From Thiohalophilus thiocyanatoxydans (GTDB taxonomy: Bacteria > Pseudomonadota > Gammaproteobacteria > UBA6429 > Thiohalophilaceae), in assembly GCF_004366735.1 (NCBI RefSeq), contig NZ_SOQX01000004.1:38697-102696 (forward strand): a stretch of 64,000 bases of DNA. The letters are read 5' to 3'. This document shows, one piece after another, positions 50,445 to 60,913 of the stretch; positions within the stretch are counted from its first letter, which is position 1; every line of letters begins with the position of its first letter. A program made the position numbers and the translations under genes. The notes beneath the pieces were generated by a model. That model saw only the letters and a program-made list of their open reading frames with translations, had not been told where the DNA came from and made no database searches.

Positions 50445-53120
50445 ATGGCCGATCTCGCCGCCAATCAATCCGGACCCGGTGTGGTCTATCTGTCGGATTA
50501 CACTCCGCCGGCCTATCTGATCGATCAGGTGGATCTCCATTTTGATCTGGATGCGTCGGCTACCCAGGTACGCACCAGCCTGAAGGTCCGGCGCAACCCG
50601 CAAAACAGCCAGTCGAATCCGGCGCTGGAACTGGACGGTGATAATCTGGAACTGCTGAGTCTGCGTCTGGAGGGGGAGCCCCTGGATCAGTCACAGTACG
50701 AACTCGGCGAAGACAAGCTGATCATTGCCCCGACGGAGTCCCCGTTACCCGAAGCGTTTGAACTGATCGTTGAGACCCGCATCAACCCGGCCGCCAACAC
50801 CGCGCTGGAAGGCTTGTATGACTCGGGCAGTATGCTTTGCACCCAGTGCGAGGCGCAGGGTTTTCGCCGCATTACCTATTTTCCCGACCGCCCCGATGTG
50901 ATGTCACGCTATACCGTCACCCTGGTCGGCGACAAGAGCAAATACCCTGTGCTGCTCTCCAACGGCAACCTGGTCGAAGCGGGCGAAACCGACGACAGCC
51001 GCCACTGGGCCCGCTGGGTGGATCCCAGTCTCAAACCCAGTTACCTGTTCGCGCTGGTGGCCGGGCAACTGGTCTGTCAGGAAGATGTTTACACCACCAT
51101 GAGTGGTCGTGAGGTGGTGTTGCGCATTTATGTGGAAGAGGAAAACCGTCACAAATGCGACCACGCTATGACCTCGCTCAAACAGGCCATGCGCTGGGAT
51201 GAGGAGACTTACGGCCGTGAATACGATCTGGATATTTACATGATCGTGGCGGTCAATGACTTCAACATGGGCGCCATGGAGAACAAGGGATTGAATATCT
51301 TCAATTCTTCCTGCGTGCTGGCCAGCCCCGAGACCGCGACCGATCACGACTTCTACAATATTCAGAGTATTGTCGCTCACGAATACTTTCATAACTGGTC
51401 GGGCAATCGTGTTACCTGTCGCGACTGGTTCCAGTTGAGTCTCAAGGAAGGCTTTACCGTCTTTCGCGATCAGGAGTTCTCCGCCGATCTCAACTCGCGG
51501 GCGGTCAAGCGTATCGATGATGTAAACATCCTGCGCACCCATCAGTTTGCCCAGGATGCCGGCCCCATGGCCCACCCGGTGCGCCCGGACCGTTACATGG
51601 AGATCAGCAACTTCTATACGGTTACCGTCTATAACAAGGGCGCCGAAGTCGTGCACATGATTATGAACCTGGTCGGCCGCGAGGGTTTCCGCAAGGGGAC
51701 CGATCTCTACTTCGCTCGCCACGACGGTCAGGCGGTCACCATCGAGGATTTTGTCAGGGCGATGGAAGAGGCTAACCATATTGATTTGGCTCAGTTTATG
51801 CGCTGGTACAATCAGGCGGGGACACCGGTACTCAAGGTCGACGAGGAATACGACGAACAGGCGCAGACCTATACCCTGCACATTGAGCAAAGCTGTCCGC
51901 CCACGCCGGGCCAGACAGAGAAGGCACCGTTTCATATTCCCCTGGCGGTCGGCTTGCTGGATATGCAGGGCGACGATCTGTTACTGCAACTGGCAGGGGA
52001 AAACGCCCCGGGCGAAGCCCGCACCCGGGTGTTGTCGATCACCGAAGCCAGACAGTCCTTCACCTTCACCGGTGTCAATCACAGGCCGGTCGCCTCGCTG
52101 GGTCGCGGTTTCTCGGCGCCAGTCAAAATCCAGACCGGTTATGACGATGAACAACTGGCCTTTCTGTTCGCTCACGATAGCGATGAATTCAACCGCTGGG
52201 ATGCCGGCCAGAAACTGGCGATGAATATCCTGCTGCGGTTGATCGAACAGTTCCAGCAGAAAAAACCGTTAATACTGGATGACACATTCATCCATGCATT
52301 TCGCAAGACCCTGCTCAATCCCCGGCTCGACAAGGCTCTGATCGCCCAGGCCCTGAGCCTACCCTCGGAAGGCTATATCGCCGACCAGTGCGAGGTCGTG
52401 GATGTCGAGGCGATCTTCGAGGTGCGTCACTTCATGCGCCAGACGCTGGCGTTTGAACTCAAGGATGAATGGCTGCAGATCTATGAGGCCAACAGCAGCG
52501 ATAACCCCTATGCCTTCAGTGCCGAGGAGATGGCGCGTCGTTCCCTGCGCAACCTCTGCCTGGGTTATCTGCTGGAAACCGAGGAGCAGGCCATGTTCGA
52601 TCGGGCCATGCAGCAATTCAGTCGGGCCAATAACATGACCGACACCCTGGCGGCCCTGTCGATGCTGGCCAACTATGCCATTCCCGAACGCCACCAGGCG
52701 CTGGAGGATTTCTATCAAAAATGGCAGCACGATCAGCAGGTAGTGGAAAAGTGGCTTGCCATCCAGGCCGGGTCGCGCCTGCCACGTACGCTGCGACATG
52801 TTAAAAAACTGATGCAGCACGAGGCGTTCAGTATCAAAAACCCCAACAAGGTCCGTGCCCTGATCGGACGCTTCTGCGCCGGCAATCCGATCAACTTCCA
52901 TGCCGCCGATGGCAGCGGTTATCAGTTCCTTGGCGATCAGGTACTGGAACTCGACAGCCTCAATCCCCAGATTGCCGCGCGACTGGTGCAGAGTCTCAGC
53001 CGCTGGAAGCGCTATGATGAAAAACGCCAGGGACTGATGAAGCAGCAACTGGAGCGAATTCTGGACAAAGAGGAGCTGTCCAAAGATGTCTATGAGATTG
53101 CCTCCAAGAGCCTGGAATAA
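50445..53120 (+). CDS. pepN: Aminopeptidase N
   Basis: An 891-residue M1 family aminopeptidase, cytoplasmic, which removes N-terminal residues from peptides. 'MGAMENKGLNIF' is the exopeptidase signature, 'HEYFHNWSGNRVTCRDWFQLSLKEGFTVF' carries the zinc-binding H-E-x2-H plus Glu, and the length (E. coli PepN 870) matches the PepN subgroup. AAGGAG precedes the ATG. It stands alone. Confidence 0.95.
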   Translation: MADLAANQSGPGVVYLSDYTPPAYLIDQVDLHFDLDASATQVRTSLKVRRNPQNSQSNPALELDGDNLELLSLRLEGEPLDQSQYELGEDKLIIAPTESPLPEAFELIVETRINPAANTALEGLYDSGSMLCTQCEAQGFRRITYFPDRPDVMSRYTVTLVGDKSKYPVLLSNGNLVEAGETDDSRHWARWVDPSLKPSYLFALVAGQLVCQEDVYTTMSGREVVLRIYVEEENRHKCDHAMTSLKQAMRWDEETYGREYDLDIYMIVAVNDFNMGAMENKGLNIFNSSCVLASPETATDHDFYNIQSIVAHEYFHNWSGNRVTCRDWFQLSLKEGFTVFRDQEFSADLNSRAVKRIDDVNILRTHQFAQDAGPMAHPVRPDRYMEISNFYTVTVYNKGAEVVHMIMNLVGREGFRKGTDLYFARHDGQAVTIEDFVRAMEEANHIDLAQFMRWYNQAGTPVLKVDEEYDEQAQTYTLHIEQSCPPTPGQTEKAPFHIPLAVGLLDMQGDDLLLQLAGENAPGEARTRVLSITEARQSFTFTGVNHRPVASLGRGFSAPVKIQTGYDDEQLAFLFAHDSDEFNRWDAGQKLAMNILLRLIEQFQQKKPLILDDTFIHAFRKTLLNPRLDKALIAQALSLPSEGYIADQCEVVDVEAIFEVRHFMRQTLAFELKDEWLQIYEANSSDNPYAFSAEEMARRSLRNLCLGYLLETEEQAMFDRAMQQFSRANNMTDTLAALSMLANYAIPERHQALEDFYQKWQHDQQVVEKWLAIQAGSRLPRTLRHVKKLMQHEAFSIKNPNKVRALIGRFCAGNPINFHAADGSGYQFLGDQVLELDSLNPQIAARLVQSLSRWKRYDEKRQGLMKQQLERILDKEELSKDVYEIASKSLE

Positions 53121-53429
53121 CAAAAAAGCCTCGTTTTCTAAGTGCTCATACTTTATTAAGGTTATCTAATCATTAAAATTAAAGGGTGAGCGTATTGAGC
53201 CAGATAATCCTGTTGTCATAGAGTTGATCGAAGACTTTGCTTTTTCTGTATAGACAAAAGGTATGCGTTGGGAGGCTTTATTTACGTTAAGAAGTCCAGA
53301 GGAAACTGCTAGTAGATATGTGAATGAGATGTAGCTATAAAATGCCGGGTTCCTGGTGGAGCCACTTCGCCTGTTCCACCTTGCAGTGGGTGAACGGGTA
53401 TTGGGAACTTTTATTCTGGCATGCATCAA
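53121..53429. other. AT-rich gap with possible decayed small gene
   Basis: Markedly AT-richer than its neighbours. On the plus strand 53190-53240 reads 'IEPDNPVVIELIEDFAFSV', then TAG, then from ATG 53262 'MRWEALFTLRSPEETASRYVNEM' and TAG. Both parts look protein-like and share a frame, so this could be a broken small gene with an internal stop. I cannot name it. Nothing else is seen. Confidence 0.3.
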
Positions 53430-55349
<1,920 letters not shown>

Positions 55350-55445
55350 AATTTTTTCCTGCTTATGAGTAGCGAACCTTGTTGGTTATCGCCAGAGATA
55401 ATTCTTTTCATCGGCGTTGCAGGAAGTATTCCAGGTTACGTTATT

Positions 55446-55482
55446 TCGTAATTACGATTCGTCAATTTCGTAATCTACGAAA
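55446..55482. promoter_or_regulatory. Paired palindromic activator sites (upstream activating sequences)
   Basis: Two related inverted repeats: TCGTAATTACGA (55446-55457, perfect) and TTTCGTA-ATC-TACGAAA (55466-55482, perfect 7-3-7). Centres are about 22 bp apart, i.e. two helical turns, as expected for a Fis-type dimeric activator. They lie about 80-110 bp upstream of the -24/-12 promoter and about 100-130 bp from the regulator's own start. Confidence 0.7.
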
Positions 55483-55558
55483 TTTCGTGATATCCGGAAC
55501 TGGATGCTTGCGTCGATTTTGTTCGGTATTTCAGCTATTTACTCCCGGTTTTCAAAAC

Positions 55559-55574
55559 TGGTACGGCAATTGCT
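55559..55574 (+). promoter_or_regulatory. Sigma-54 (-24/-12) promoter of the cyanate operon
   Basis: TGGTACGGCAATTGCT: GG at 55560-55561 and GC at 55572-55573, ten bases between, matching TGGCAC-N5-TTGCW with one mismatch. Transcription should start near 55585, leaving an untranslated leader of about 139 bases before the ATG at 55724. Confidence 0.75.
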
Positions 55575-55723
55575 CTGTGTAACACCAGACATCGCCTGCG
55601 CGCCGCAATTGGACAATTGATGTGGCTGGCTTGATTGAGCTTTGCATCAGGATAGCGCGCATGCACCAGCGTAGTGCGTATGAGTCATTTTTTAATCTAG
55701 ACGAACCGACGAGGTAGAGAACC

Positions 55724-57154
55724 ATGAGCAACAAGAGTCTCGACAATCCATTTGATCCCCATAGCGATCTGAGCCACGGTGCCGCCTGTACCTGCTCGGC
55801 CTGTAGCCAGTCAACTGTCAGTGAGGACAAACAGTCAACCCGGCAAGCCAGGCAGGCTGATGACGTTCCCGAGCAAAACACGTCCGCGTTTGAGAGTCCC
55901 GAGGATCTGATGGATCGTGCGGTGGAAAGCGCCGTGGTTCGCGCAGTATTCGGTCATAATGAAGTTTCACGTCGTTCGTTCATGAAACTGGTGGGCGCAG
56001 GCACCGCGGCCGCGGCGCTGGCCAGTATCTTCCCCATGGAGGCGGCCAAGGCGGCGGTCAAGGACAGTCTGGGTCCCCTGGAAAAGAAAAAACTCAAGGT
56101 GGGCTTTGTGCCGATCACCTGTGCCACGCCGATCATCATGGCACACCCGATGGGCTTCTATGAGAAATACGGTCTCGATGTGGATGTGATCAAGACCGCC
56201 GGCTGGGCCGTCTCCCGGGATAAATCCCTGAACATGGAATATGACGCCGCGCATATGCTGACCCCGATGCCGCTGGGCATATCCATGGGCGCCGGTTCCA
56301 CGGCCAAACCGTTTTTGATGCCGGCGGTGGAAAACATCAACGGCCAGGCGATTACCCTGCATAACAAGCACAAGGACAAGCGCGATCCCAAACAGTGGAA
56401 AGGCTTCAAGTTCGGTGTGCCGTTCGAATATTCGATGCACAACTTCCTGTTGCGCTATTACGTCGCCGAACACGGCCTGGATCCGGACAAGGACATTCAG
56501 ATCCGGGTCGTTCCACCACCGGAAATGGTGGCCAACCTGCGTGCCGGCAACCTGGACGGTTATCTGTCACCGGATCCCTTCAATCAGCGTGCAGTCTGGG
56601 AGAAGATCGGCTTCATTCATCTGTTGACCAAGGAGATCTGGCAGGGCCATCCCTGTTGCGCCTTTGCCACCAGTGCCGAGTTTGCCCAGGAAAATCCCAA
56701 CACCTATGGCGCACTGTTCAAGTCTATCGTGGATGCCACGCATTTCTCGGCCAAACAGGAGAACCGCAAGGATATCGCCCAGGCCATTTCCGCCAAGGGC
56801 TATCTCAACCAGCCGGTTCCGGTTGTCGAACAGGTGCTGACCGGACGCTTCGCCGACGGGCTGGGTAACGTGCGTAACGAACCGGATCGCATCGACTTTG
56901 ATCCTTTCCCCTGGCATTCCATGGCTGTCTGGATACTGACCCAGATGAAACGCTGGGGCTACATCAAGGGCGACGTGAATTACCAGGGGATTGCCGAAGA
57001 GGTCTACCTGGCCTCCGAGTGTGGTGATCTGATGAAAGAGCTGGGTTACGAGCCGCCGAAGGAAACCTATGAAAACTACACCATCATGGGGAAAGAGTTC
57101 GACTACACGAAACCCGACGAATATGCCAAGAGCTTCGCGATCACGAGGGCCTGA
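55724..57154 (+). CDS. Cyanate/nitrate-type ABC transporter substrate-binding protein (NrtA/CmpA family)
   Basis: A 476-residue exported solute-binding protein. After an N-terminal 80-residue extension with C22-T-C24-S-A-C27 comes a twin-arginine-like signal S82-R-R-S-F-M-K88 and an Ala-rich hydrophobic run, suggesting Tat export. The main domain resembles NrtA/CmpA ('KVGFVPITCATPIIMAHPMGFYEKYGLDV'). Its place before cynS makes cyanate the best-supported ligand, though nitrate or bicarbonate are possible. GAGGTAGAG lies before the ATG at 55724; first gene of the sigma-54 operon. Confidence 0.85.
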   Translation: MSNKSLDNPFDPHSDLSHGAACTCSACSQSTVSEDKQSTRQARQADDVPEQNTSAFESPEDLMDRAVESAVVRAVFGHNEVSRRSFMKLVGAGTAAAALASIFPMEAAKAAVKDSLGPLEKKKLKVGFVPITCATPIIMAHPMGFYEKYGLDVDVIKTAGWAVSRDKSLNMEYDAAHMLTPMPLGISMGAGSTAKPFLMPAVENINGQAITLHNKHKDKRDPKQWKGFKFGVPFEYSMHNFLLRYYVAEHGLDPDKDIQIRVVPPPEMVANLRAGNLDGYLSPDPFNQRAVWEKIGFIHLLTKEIWQGHPCCAFATSAEFAQENPNTYGALFKSIVDATHFSAKQENRKDIAQAISAKGYLNQPVPVVEQVLTGRFADGLGNVRNEPDRIDFDPFPWHSMAVWILTQMKRWGYIKGDVNYQGIAEEVYLASECGDLMKELGYEPPKETYENYTIMGKEFDYTKPDEYAKSFAITRA

Positions 57155-57157
57155 AGC

Positions 57158-57994
57158 ATGGATGCGTTTAAGAACCTCAATGTTCGGGCGGCACTCCTGT
57201 CGCTGGTCATTCTTGTCCTGTTCCTGACTGTCTGGGAACAGGGCAACAAGGCCCCGCAATCGGATCAGCCGATGACCGAGTATGAACAGCTGATGGGGGG
57301 CTCAGAACCCCAGGCCCGGGTCCCCAACCCGAGTGACATCGGTGCCCTGGCGGTCGAGGAATTGAGTGATCCGTTCTATGACAAGGGGCCCAATGACAAG
57401 GGTATCGGCCTGCAGCTGCTTTATTCCCTCAAGCGGGTCATGCTGGGTTATTTACTGGCGGCCCTGGTGGCTATTCCGGTGGGTTTTTTGATCGGCATGT
57501 CACCCCTGATGTACAAGGCGCTGGATCCGTTTATCCAGGTGTTAAAACCGATCTCGCCACTGGCCTGGATGCCGCTGGCGCTGTTTATTCTCAAGGATTC
57601 GGAGATTTCATCTGTGTTCGTGATATTCATCTGCTCGATCTGGCCCATGCTGGTGAATACCGCCTTTGGCGTCAGCGCGGTGAAGAAGGATTATCTCAAC
57701 GTTGCCCGTACGCATGAGCTGAATCCCTTGCGCACCGCGTTTCTGGTGGTCTTGCCCGCCGCGGCGCCGACCATCCTGACCGGTATGCGGATTTCCATCG
57801 GCATTGCTTGGCTGGTAATCGTCGCCGCCGAAATGCTGGTGGGCGGTACCGGTATCGGTTACTACGTGTGGAACGAATGGAACAACCTGGATCTGACCAG
57901 CGTGGTGTTTTCCATCCTGATGATCGGTGTGGTGGGTATGTTACTGGATCTCATGCTGGCCAAAGCCACACGCGTGGTCCAATACGTGGAGTAA
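57158..57994 (+). CDS. ABC transporter permease (NrtB/CmpB-like)
   Basis: A 278-residue membrane protein with about six helices of the binding-protein-dependent permease type. '[46 protein letters not shown]' carries the EAA-type loop for ATPase contact. It starts three bases after the stop of the substrate-binding protein gene and is followed four bases later by the ATPase gene. Substrate presumed cyanate from context. Confidence 0.88.
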   Translation: MDAFKNLNVRAALLSLVILVLFLTVWEQGNKAPQSDQPMTEYEQLMGGSEPQARVPNPSDIGALAVEELSDPFYDKGPNDKGIGLQLLYSLKRVMLGYLLAALVAIPVGFLIGMSPLMYKALDPFIQVLKPISPLAWMPLALFILKDSEISSVFVIFICSIWPMLVNTAFGVSAVKKDYLNVARTHELNPLRTAFLVVLPAAAPTILTGMRISIGIAWLVIVAAEMLVGGTGIGYYVWNEWNNLDLTSVVFSILMIGVVGMLLDLMLAKATRVVQYVE

Positions 57995-57998
57995 AACA

Positions 57999-58949
57999 AT
58001 GAACAGAAAAAAATACTTTCTTGACGCCCAGGGGCTGGTCAAACAATTTCCCGCCCCGAAGGGCGGCGAGTCGCTGACCGTGTTCGAAAATCTCAACTTC
58101 GGTATCAACAAGGGTGAGTTTGTCTGCATCATCGGCCATTCGGGCTGTGGCAAGTCGACCATTATGAATATCCTGGCCGGTCTGGATCAGGCCAGTGGTG
58201 GCGTGGTGTTGATGGATAACAAAGAAGTGGCCGGACCGAGCCTGGATCGCGGCGTGGTGTTTCAGAATTACAGCCTGCTGCCGTGGATGAGTTGTCTTCG
58301 CAATATCACCTTTGCGGTCAAGTCCCGCTGGCCCAACTGGAGTCGCGAGCAGGTTTATGAACACAGTATGAAGTATATAGAGATGGTCGGCCTCAAGGGC
58401 GCCGAGCTGCGCAAACCCTCGCAATTGTCCGGCGGCATGCGCCAGCGCGTGAGTATTGCCCGGGCTTTTGCTATCGAACCGAAACTGTTGCTGCTGGATG
58501 AACCCTTCGGTGCACTGGATGCCCTGACTCGCGGCATGATTCAGGAGGAGCTGATCAAAATCTGTGAACAGACCGGGCAGACTGTCTTTATGATCACTCA
58601 TGACGTGGATGAGGCAATATTGCTGGCCGATCGTATCTTTTTGATGAGCAACGGTCCCAACGCTACCATTGCCGAGTCGGTGGTGATCGATATTCCCCGA
58701 CATCGCGATCGGGAACAGATTATCCATAACCCCCACTATTACCCGATTCGCAACCACCTGGTGGATTTTCTGGTGAAACGTTCCAAGGAACTCAATGATC
58801 CGGACACTCCCCGTGTGCCACACAGCGATAACGCCAGACCGGCCTACCCCCCGGAAGTGAACCCGGCAACCGGTCAGATCAGTAAATTGATCGAAACCGA
58901 AACGACCGAAGGCAACGAATTGACCCGCCAGGTCGTGAACCTGCAATAA
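57999..58949 (+). CDS. ABC transporter ATP-binding protein (NrtD/CmpD-like)
   Basis: A 316-residue ATPase subunit. Walker [10 protein letters not shown], signature L-S-G-G-M-R-Q-R and Walker B L-L-L-L-D-E-P are all intact. The C-terminal extension of about 60 residues after the core is longer than in simple ATPases, as in NrtD-like proteins. The ATG at 57999 with GTGGAG upstream is correct; the open frame from 57927 lies inside the permease gene. It works with the two upstream gene products. Confidence 0.9.
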   Translation: MNRKKYFLDAQGLVKQFPAPKGGESLTVFENLNFGINKGEFVCIIGHSGCGKSTIMNILAGLDQASGGVVLMDNKEVAGPSLDRGVVFQNYSLLPWMSCLRNITFAVKSRWPNWSREQVYEHSMKYIEMVGLKGAELRKPSQLSGGMRQRVSIARAFAIEPKLLLLDEPFGALDALTRGMIQEELIKICEQTGQTVFMITHDVDEAILLADRIFLMSNGPNATIAESVVIDIPRHRDREQIIHNPHYYPIRNHLVDFLVKRSKELNDPDTPRVPHSDNARPAYPPEVNPATGQISKLIETETTEGNELTRQVVNLQ

Positions 58950-58964
58950 CCCAAGGAGAACTCT

Positions 58965-59462
58965 ATGAGTGCAACCGCAGAAAATCTCGTCACCCCCTCC
59001 AGTTCCCTGGCCAAAGGGCGACTCAGCAAGGAAGAAATGACCGAGGCAATCATTGCCGCGAAAATCGATCAGGCCACAACCTGGCAGGCGATCGCCGATC
59101 AGGTTGGCGTCGGGATCATCTGGCTGACCTCGGTCTGTTTCGGAAAGAACAGCGCCAGTAAAGACATTGCCGACAAGTTGTGCGGCGTACTGGATCTGGG
59201 CCCTGAAGTCAGTACGGCCCTGCAGGCCTTTCCCCATAAATCCTGGGACTGGAGTGTGCCCCAGGACCCGGTGATCTACCGATTTTATGAATTGGTCGGC
59301 GTGTACGGCGATACCCTCAAGGAAGTCATCCATGAAAAATTCGGCGACGGCATCATGAGCGCTATCGATTTCAGTATGGATATCGACAAGGAAGAAAATC
59401 CGGCCGGCGATCGGGTTGTTTTGACACTGAACGGGAAATTTCTGCCGTACAGGTCCTGGTGA
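58965..59462 (+). CDS. cynS: Cyanase (cyanate hydratase)
   Basis: A 165-residue cyanase, which converts cyanate and bicarbonate to ammonia and two CO2. The catalytic triad residues Arg106, Glu109 and Ser132 ('YRFYELVGVYGDTLKEVIHEKFGDGIMSAIDF' region) show the same spacing as Arg96, Glu99 and Ser122 of E. coli. AAGGAG precedes the ATG, 15 bp after the ATPase gene. With the transporter it allows growth on or detoxification of cyanate, for example from thiocyanate. No carbonic anhydrase (cynT) lies next to it. A hairpin at 59505 ends the operon. Confidence 0.95.
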   Translation: MSATAENLVTPSSSLAKGRLSKEEMTEAIIAAKIDQATTWQAIADQVGVGIIWLTSVCFGKNSASKDIADKLCGVLDLGPEVSTALQAFPHKSWDWSVPQDPVIYRFYELVGVYGDTLKEVIHEKFGDGIMSAIDFSMDIDKEENPAGDRVVLTLNGKFLPYRSW

Positions 59463-59504
59463 ATGCCGTTGAGAGCACGCTAAACCGGTTATTTCGTAAA
59501 CAAT

Positions 59505-59540
59505 GCCCCATCCGTCAGTCAGTCGGGTGGGGCGTTCCAC
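59505..59540 (+). terminator. Terminator of the cyanate operon
   Basis: GCCCCATCCG (59505-59514) pairs with CGGGTGGGGC (59524-59533), one G-T wobble, loop TCAGTCAGT, then a pyrimidine-rich TTCCACTTT. It lies 42 bp after cynS. Confidence 0.7.
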
Positions 59541-59635
59541 TTTAAGGTTTTCGTTACCGAATCGCCTCAGTCGGGAGTCGAAGTGAATAAAGATCCTGTA
59601 AACTGTCTGTTTGAAACAGATTACGGGATACGCAC

Positions 59636-60103
59636 ATGCAAATCTGGGTCGATGCCGACGCCTGTCCGGTGGTGATCAAGGAGATTCTGTTCCGCGCGGC
59701 ACAGCGCACGGGGACGCTGACGACGCTGGTGGCGAACCAGTACGTGCAGGTGCCCAAATCCCGGCATATCAAGTCGCTGCGGGTCGAGCACGGGTTTGAC
59801 GTGGCAGACAACGAGATTGTGCGGCGCGTCGAACCGGGGGATCTGGTCATCACCAGCGACATCCCCCTGGCGGCCGAAGTGATCGAAAAAGGCGGGCAGG
59901 CACTGAGTTTTCGCGGCGAGTTGTTTACCCTCGAAAATATCCGCTCGCGGCTGAACATGCGTGATTTCATGGACACATTGCGGGCCAGCGGGGTGGACAC
60001 CGGCGGGCAGGCGGCGATGAGCCAGACCGAGCGTCAGGCGTTTGCCAATCATCTGGACAGGATCCTCACCCAAAGCAACCCCGGGTCTGAATCGCCATGC
60101 TGA
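59636..60103 (+). CDS. YaiI/YqxD family protein (DUF188)
   Basis: A 155-residue protein of the UPF0178/DUF188 family. The start '[26 protein letters not shown]' and '[35 protein letters not shown]' are the conserved blocks, resembling a PIN/NYN-like nuclease fold. The cellular role is not known. It overlaps the next gene by seven bases, so the two are coupled. Confidence 0.88.
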   Translation: MQIWVDADACPVVIKEILFRAAQRTGTLTTLVANQYVQVPKSRHIKSLRVEHGFDVADNEIVRRVEPGDLVITSDIPLAAEVIEKGGQALSFRGELFTLENIRSRLNMRDFMDTLRASGVDTGGQAAMSQTERQAFANHLDRILTQSNPGSESPC

Positions 60104-60432
60104 AACTGCTGCATACTATCGAGCAACGCGATCCCGATGCCCTGATCCGAACCCTGAAACGGGAGCTGGAGTCAGGGGGTGGGGCGAACCTGCCGCTGGA
60201 TCAGGGCACCAGCGAGGGCGGATACAGTGATGCGAGCGATTTGCAGGTGACCGTGCTGGGTATCGAGCAGAGTGAGATGACGTTGCAGGCCCGCATCGGG
60301 GTTTTTTTCACCGAGATCGTGGCCAACTGCAGTTGCGGGGACGAGCCGGTGCATAAACCGGCCTATTGCCGGATGCAACTGAGTATCAACCGGGCTACCG
60401 GTACGGCCACGGCCGTTGTAATGGCGGACTGA
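60097..60432 (+). CDS. Hypothetical protein, operon partner of YaiI and ArfB
   Basis: A 111-residue protein I do not recognise. It has an acidic N-terminal half and a beta-rich C-terminal half with '[36 protein letters not shown]', where three Cys and one His may bind metal. Starts inside the end of the YaiI gene (ATG at 60097) and ends seven bases before arfB. Confidence 0.7.
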   Translation: MLKLLHTIEQRDPDALIRTLKRELESGGGANLPLDQGTSEGGYSDASDLQVTVLGIEQSEMTLQARIGVFFTEIVANCSCGDEPVHKPAYCRMQLSINRATGTATAVVMAD

Positions 60433-60438
60433 ACTTTT

Positions 60439-60858
60439 ATGCTACGTATCTCACAGAATGTGGTGATTCCCGATAACGAGATCGAGATGCAGGCGATCCG
60501 CGCCCAGGGGGCGGGTGGGCAGAATGTCAACAAGGTCGCCTCGGCCATTCATCTGCGTTTTGATATCAATGCTTCCTCCCTGCCGGACTTCTACAAGCAG
60601 CGCCTGCTGGCGTTGTCCGATCAGCGCATCTCCTCGGACGGGGTGATCGTCATCAAGGCGCAGCGTTATCGCAGCCAGGAGAAAAACCGCGAAGAGGCGC
60701 TGGAGCGCCTGCACGAGCTCATCCGATCGGTACTGGTGACCCGCAAGAAGCGCAAGCCGACCCGGCCGAGCCGCGCGGCGGTCAGGCGTCGCCTGGATGC
60801 CAAGCAAAAGCGCGGTAAAATCAAGCATAATCGCGGCAAGGTTCGTCCCGACGAGTAG
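60439..60858 (+). CDS. arfB: Alternative ribosome-rescue factor ArfB (peptidyl-tRNA hydrolase)
   Basis: A 139-residue ArfB (YaeJ) with the G-G-Q motif at residues 26-28 ('[19 protein letters not shown]') and a basic C-terminal tail ('[24 protein letters not shown]...'), which enters the empty mRNA channel of stalled ribosomes. It frees peptide from non-stop ribosomes. It is third in a tight cluster with yaiI and the hypothetical gene. Confidence 0.93.
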   Translation: MLRISQNVVIPDNEIEMQAIRAQGAGGQNVNKVASAIHLRFDINASSLPDFYKQRLLALSDQRISSDGVIVIKAQRYRSQEKNREEALERLHELIRSVLVTRKKRKPTRPSRAAVRRRLDAKQKRGKIKHNRGKVRPDE

Positions 60859-60913
60859 TTATGTCGGTTGTACCGGGATCGACAGATTCATATACTGACC
60901 CCCTGGTTTTTCA

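Noticed and set aside
55610..55650. Alternative -24/-12 motif TGGCTTGATTGAGC
   Set aside because: GG and GC are nine bases apart instead of ten; the motif at 55559 has correct spacing.
57951..59540. 529-codon frame opposite the ATPase and cynS genes
   Set aside because: Antisense shadow; the plus-strand genes have intact motifs and ribosome sites.
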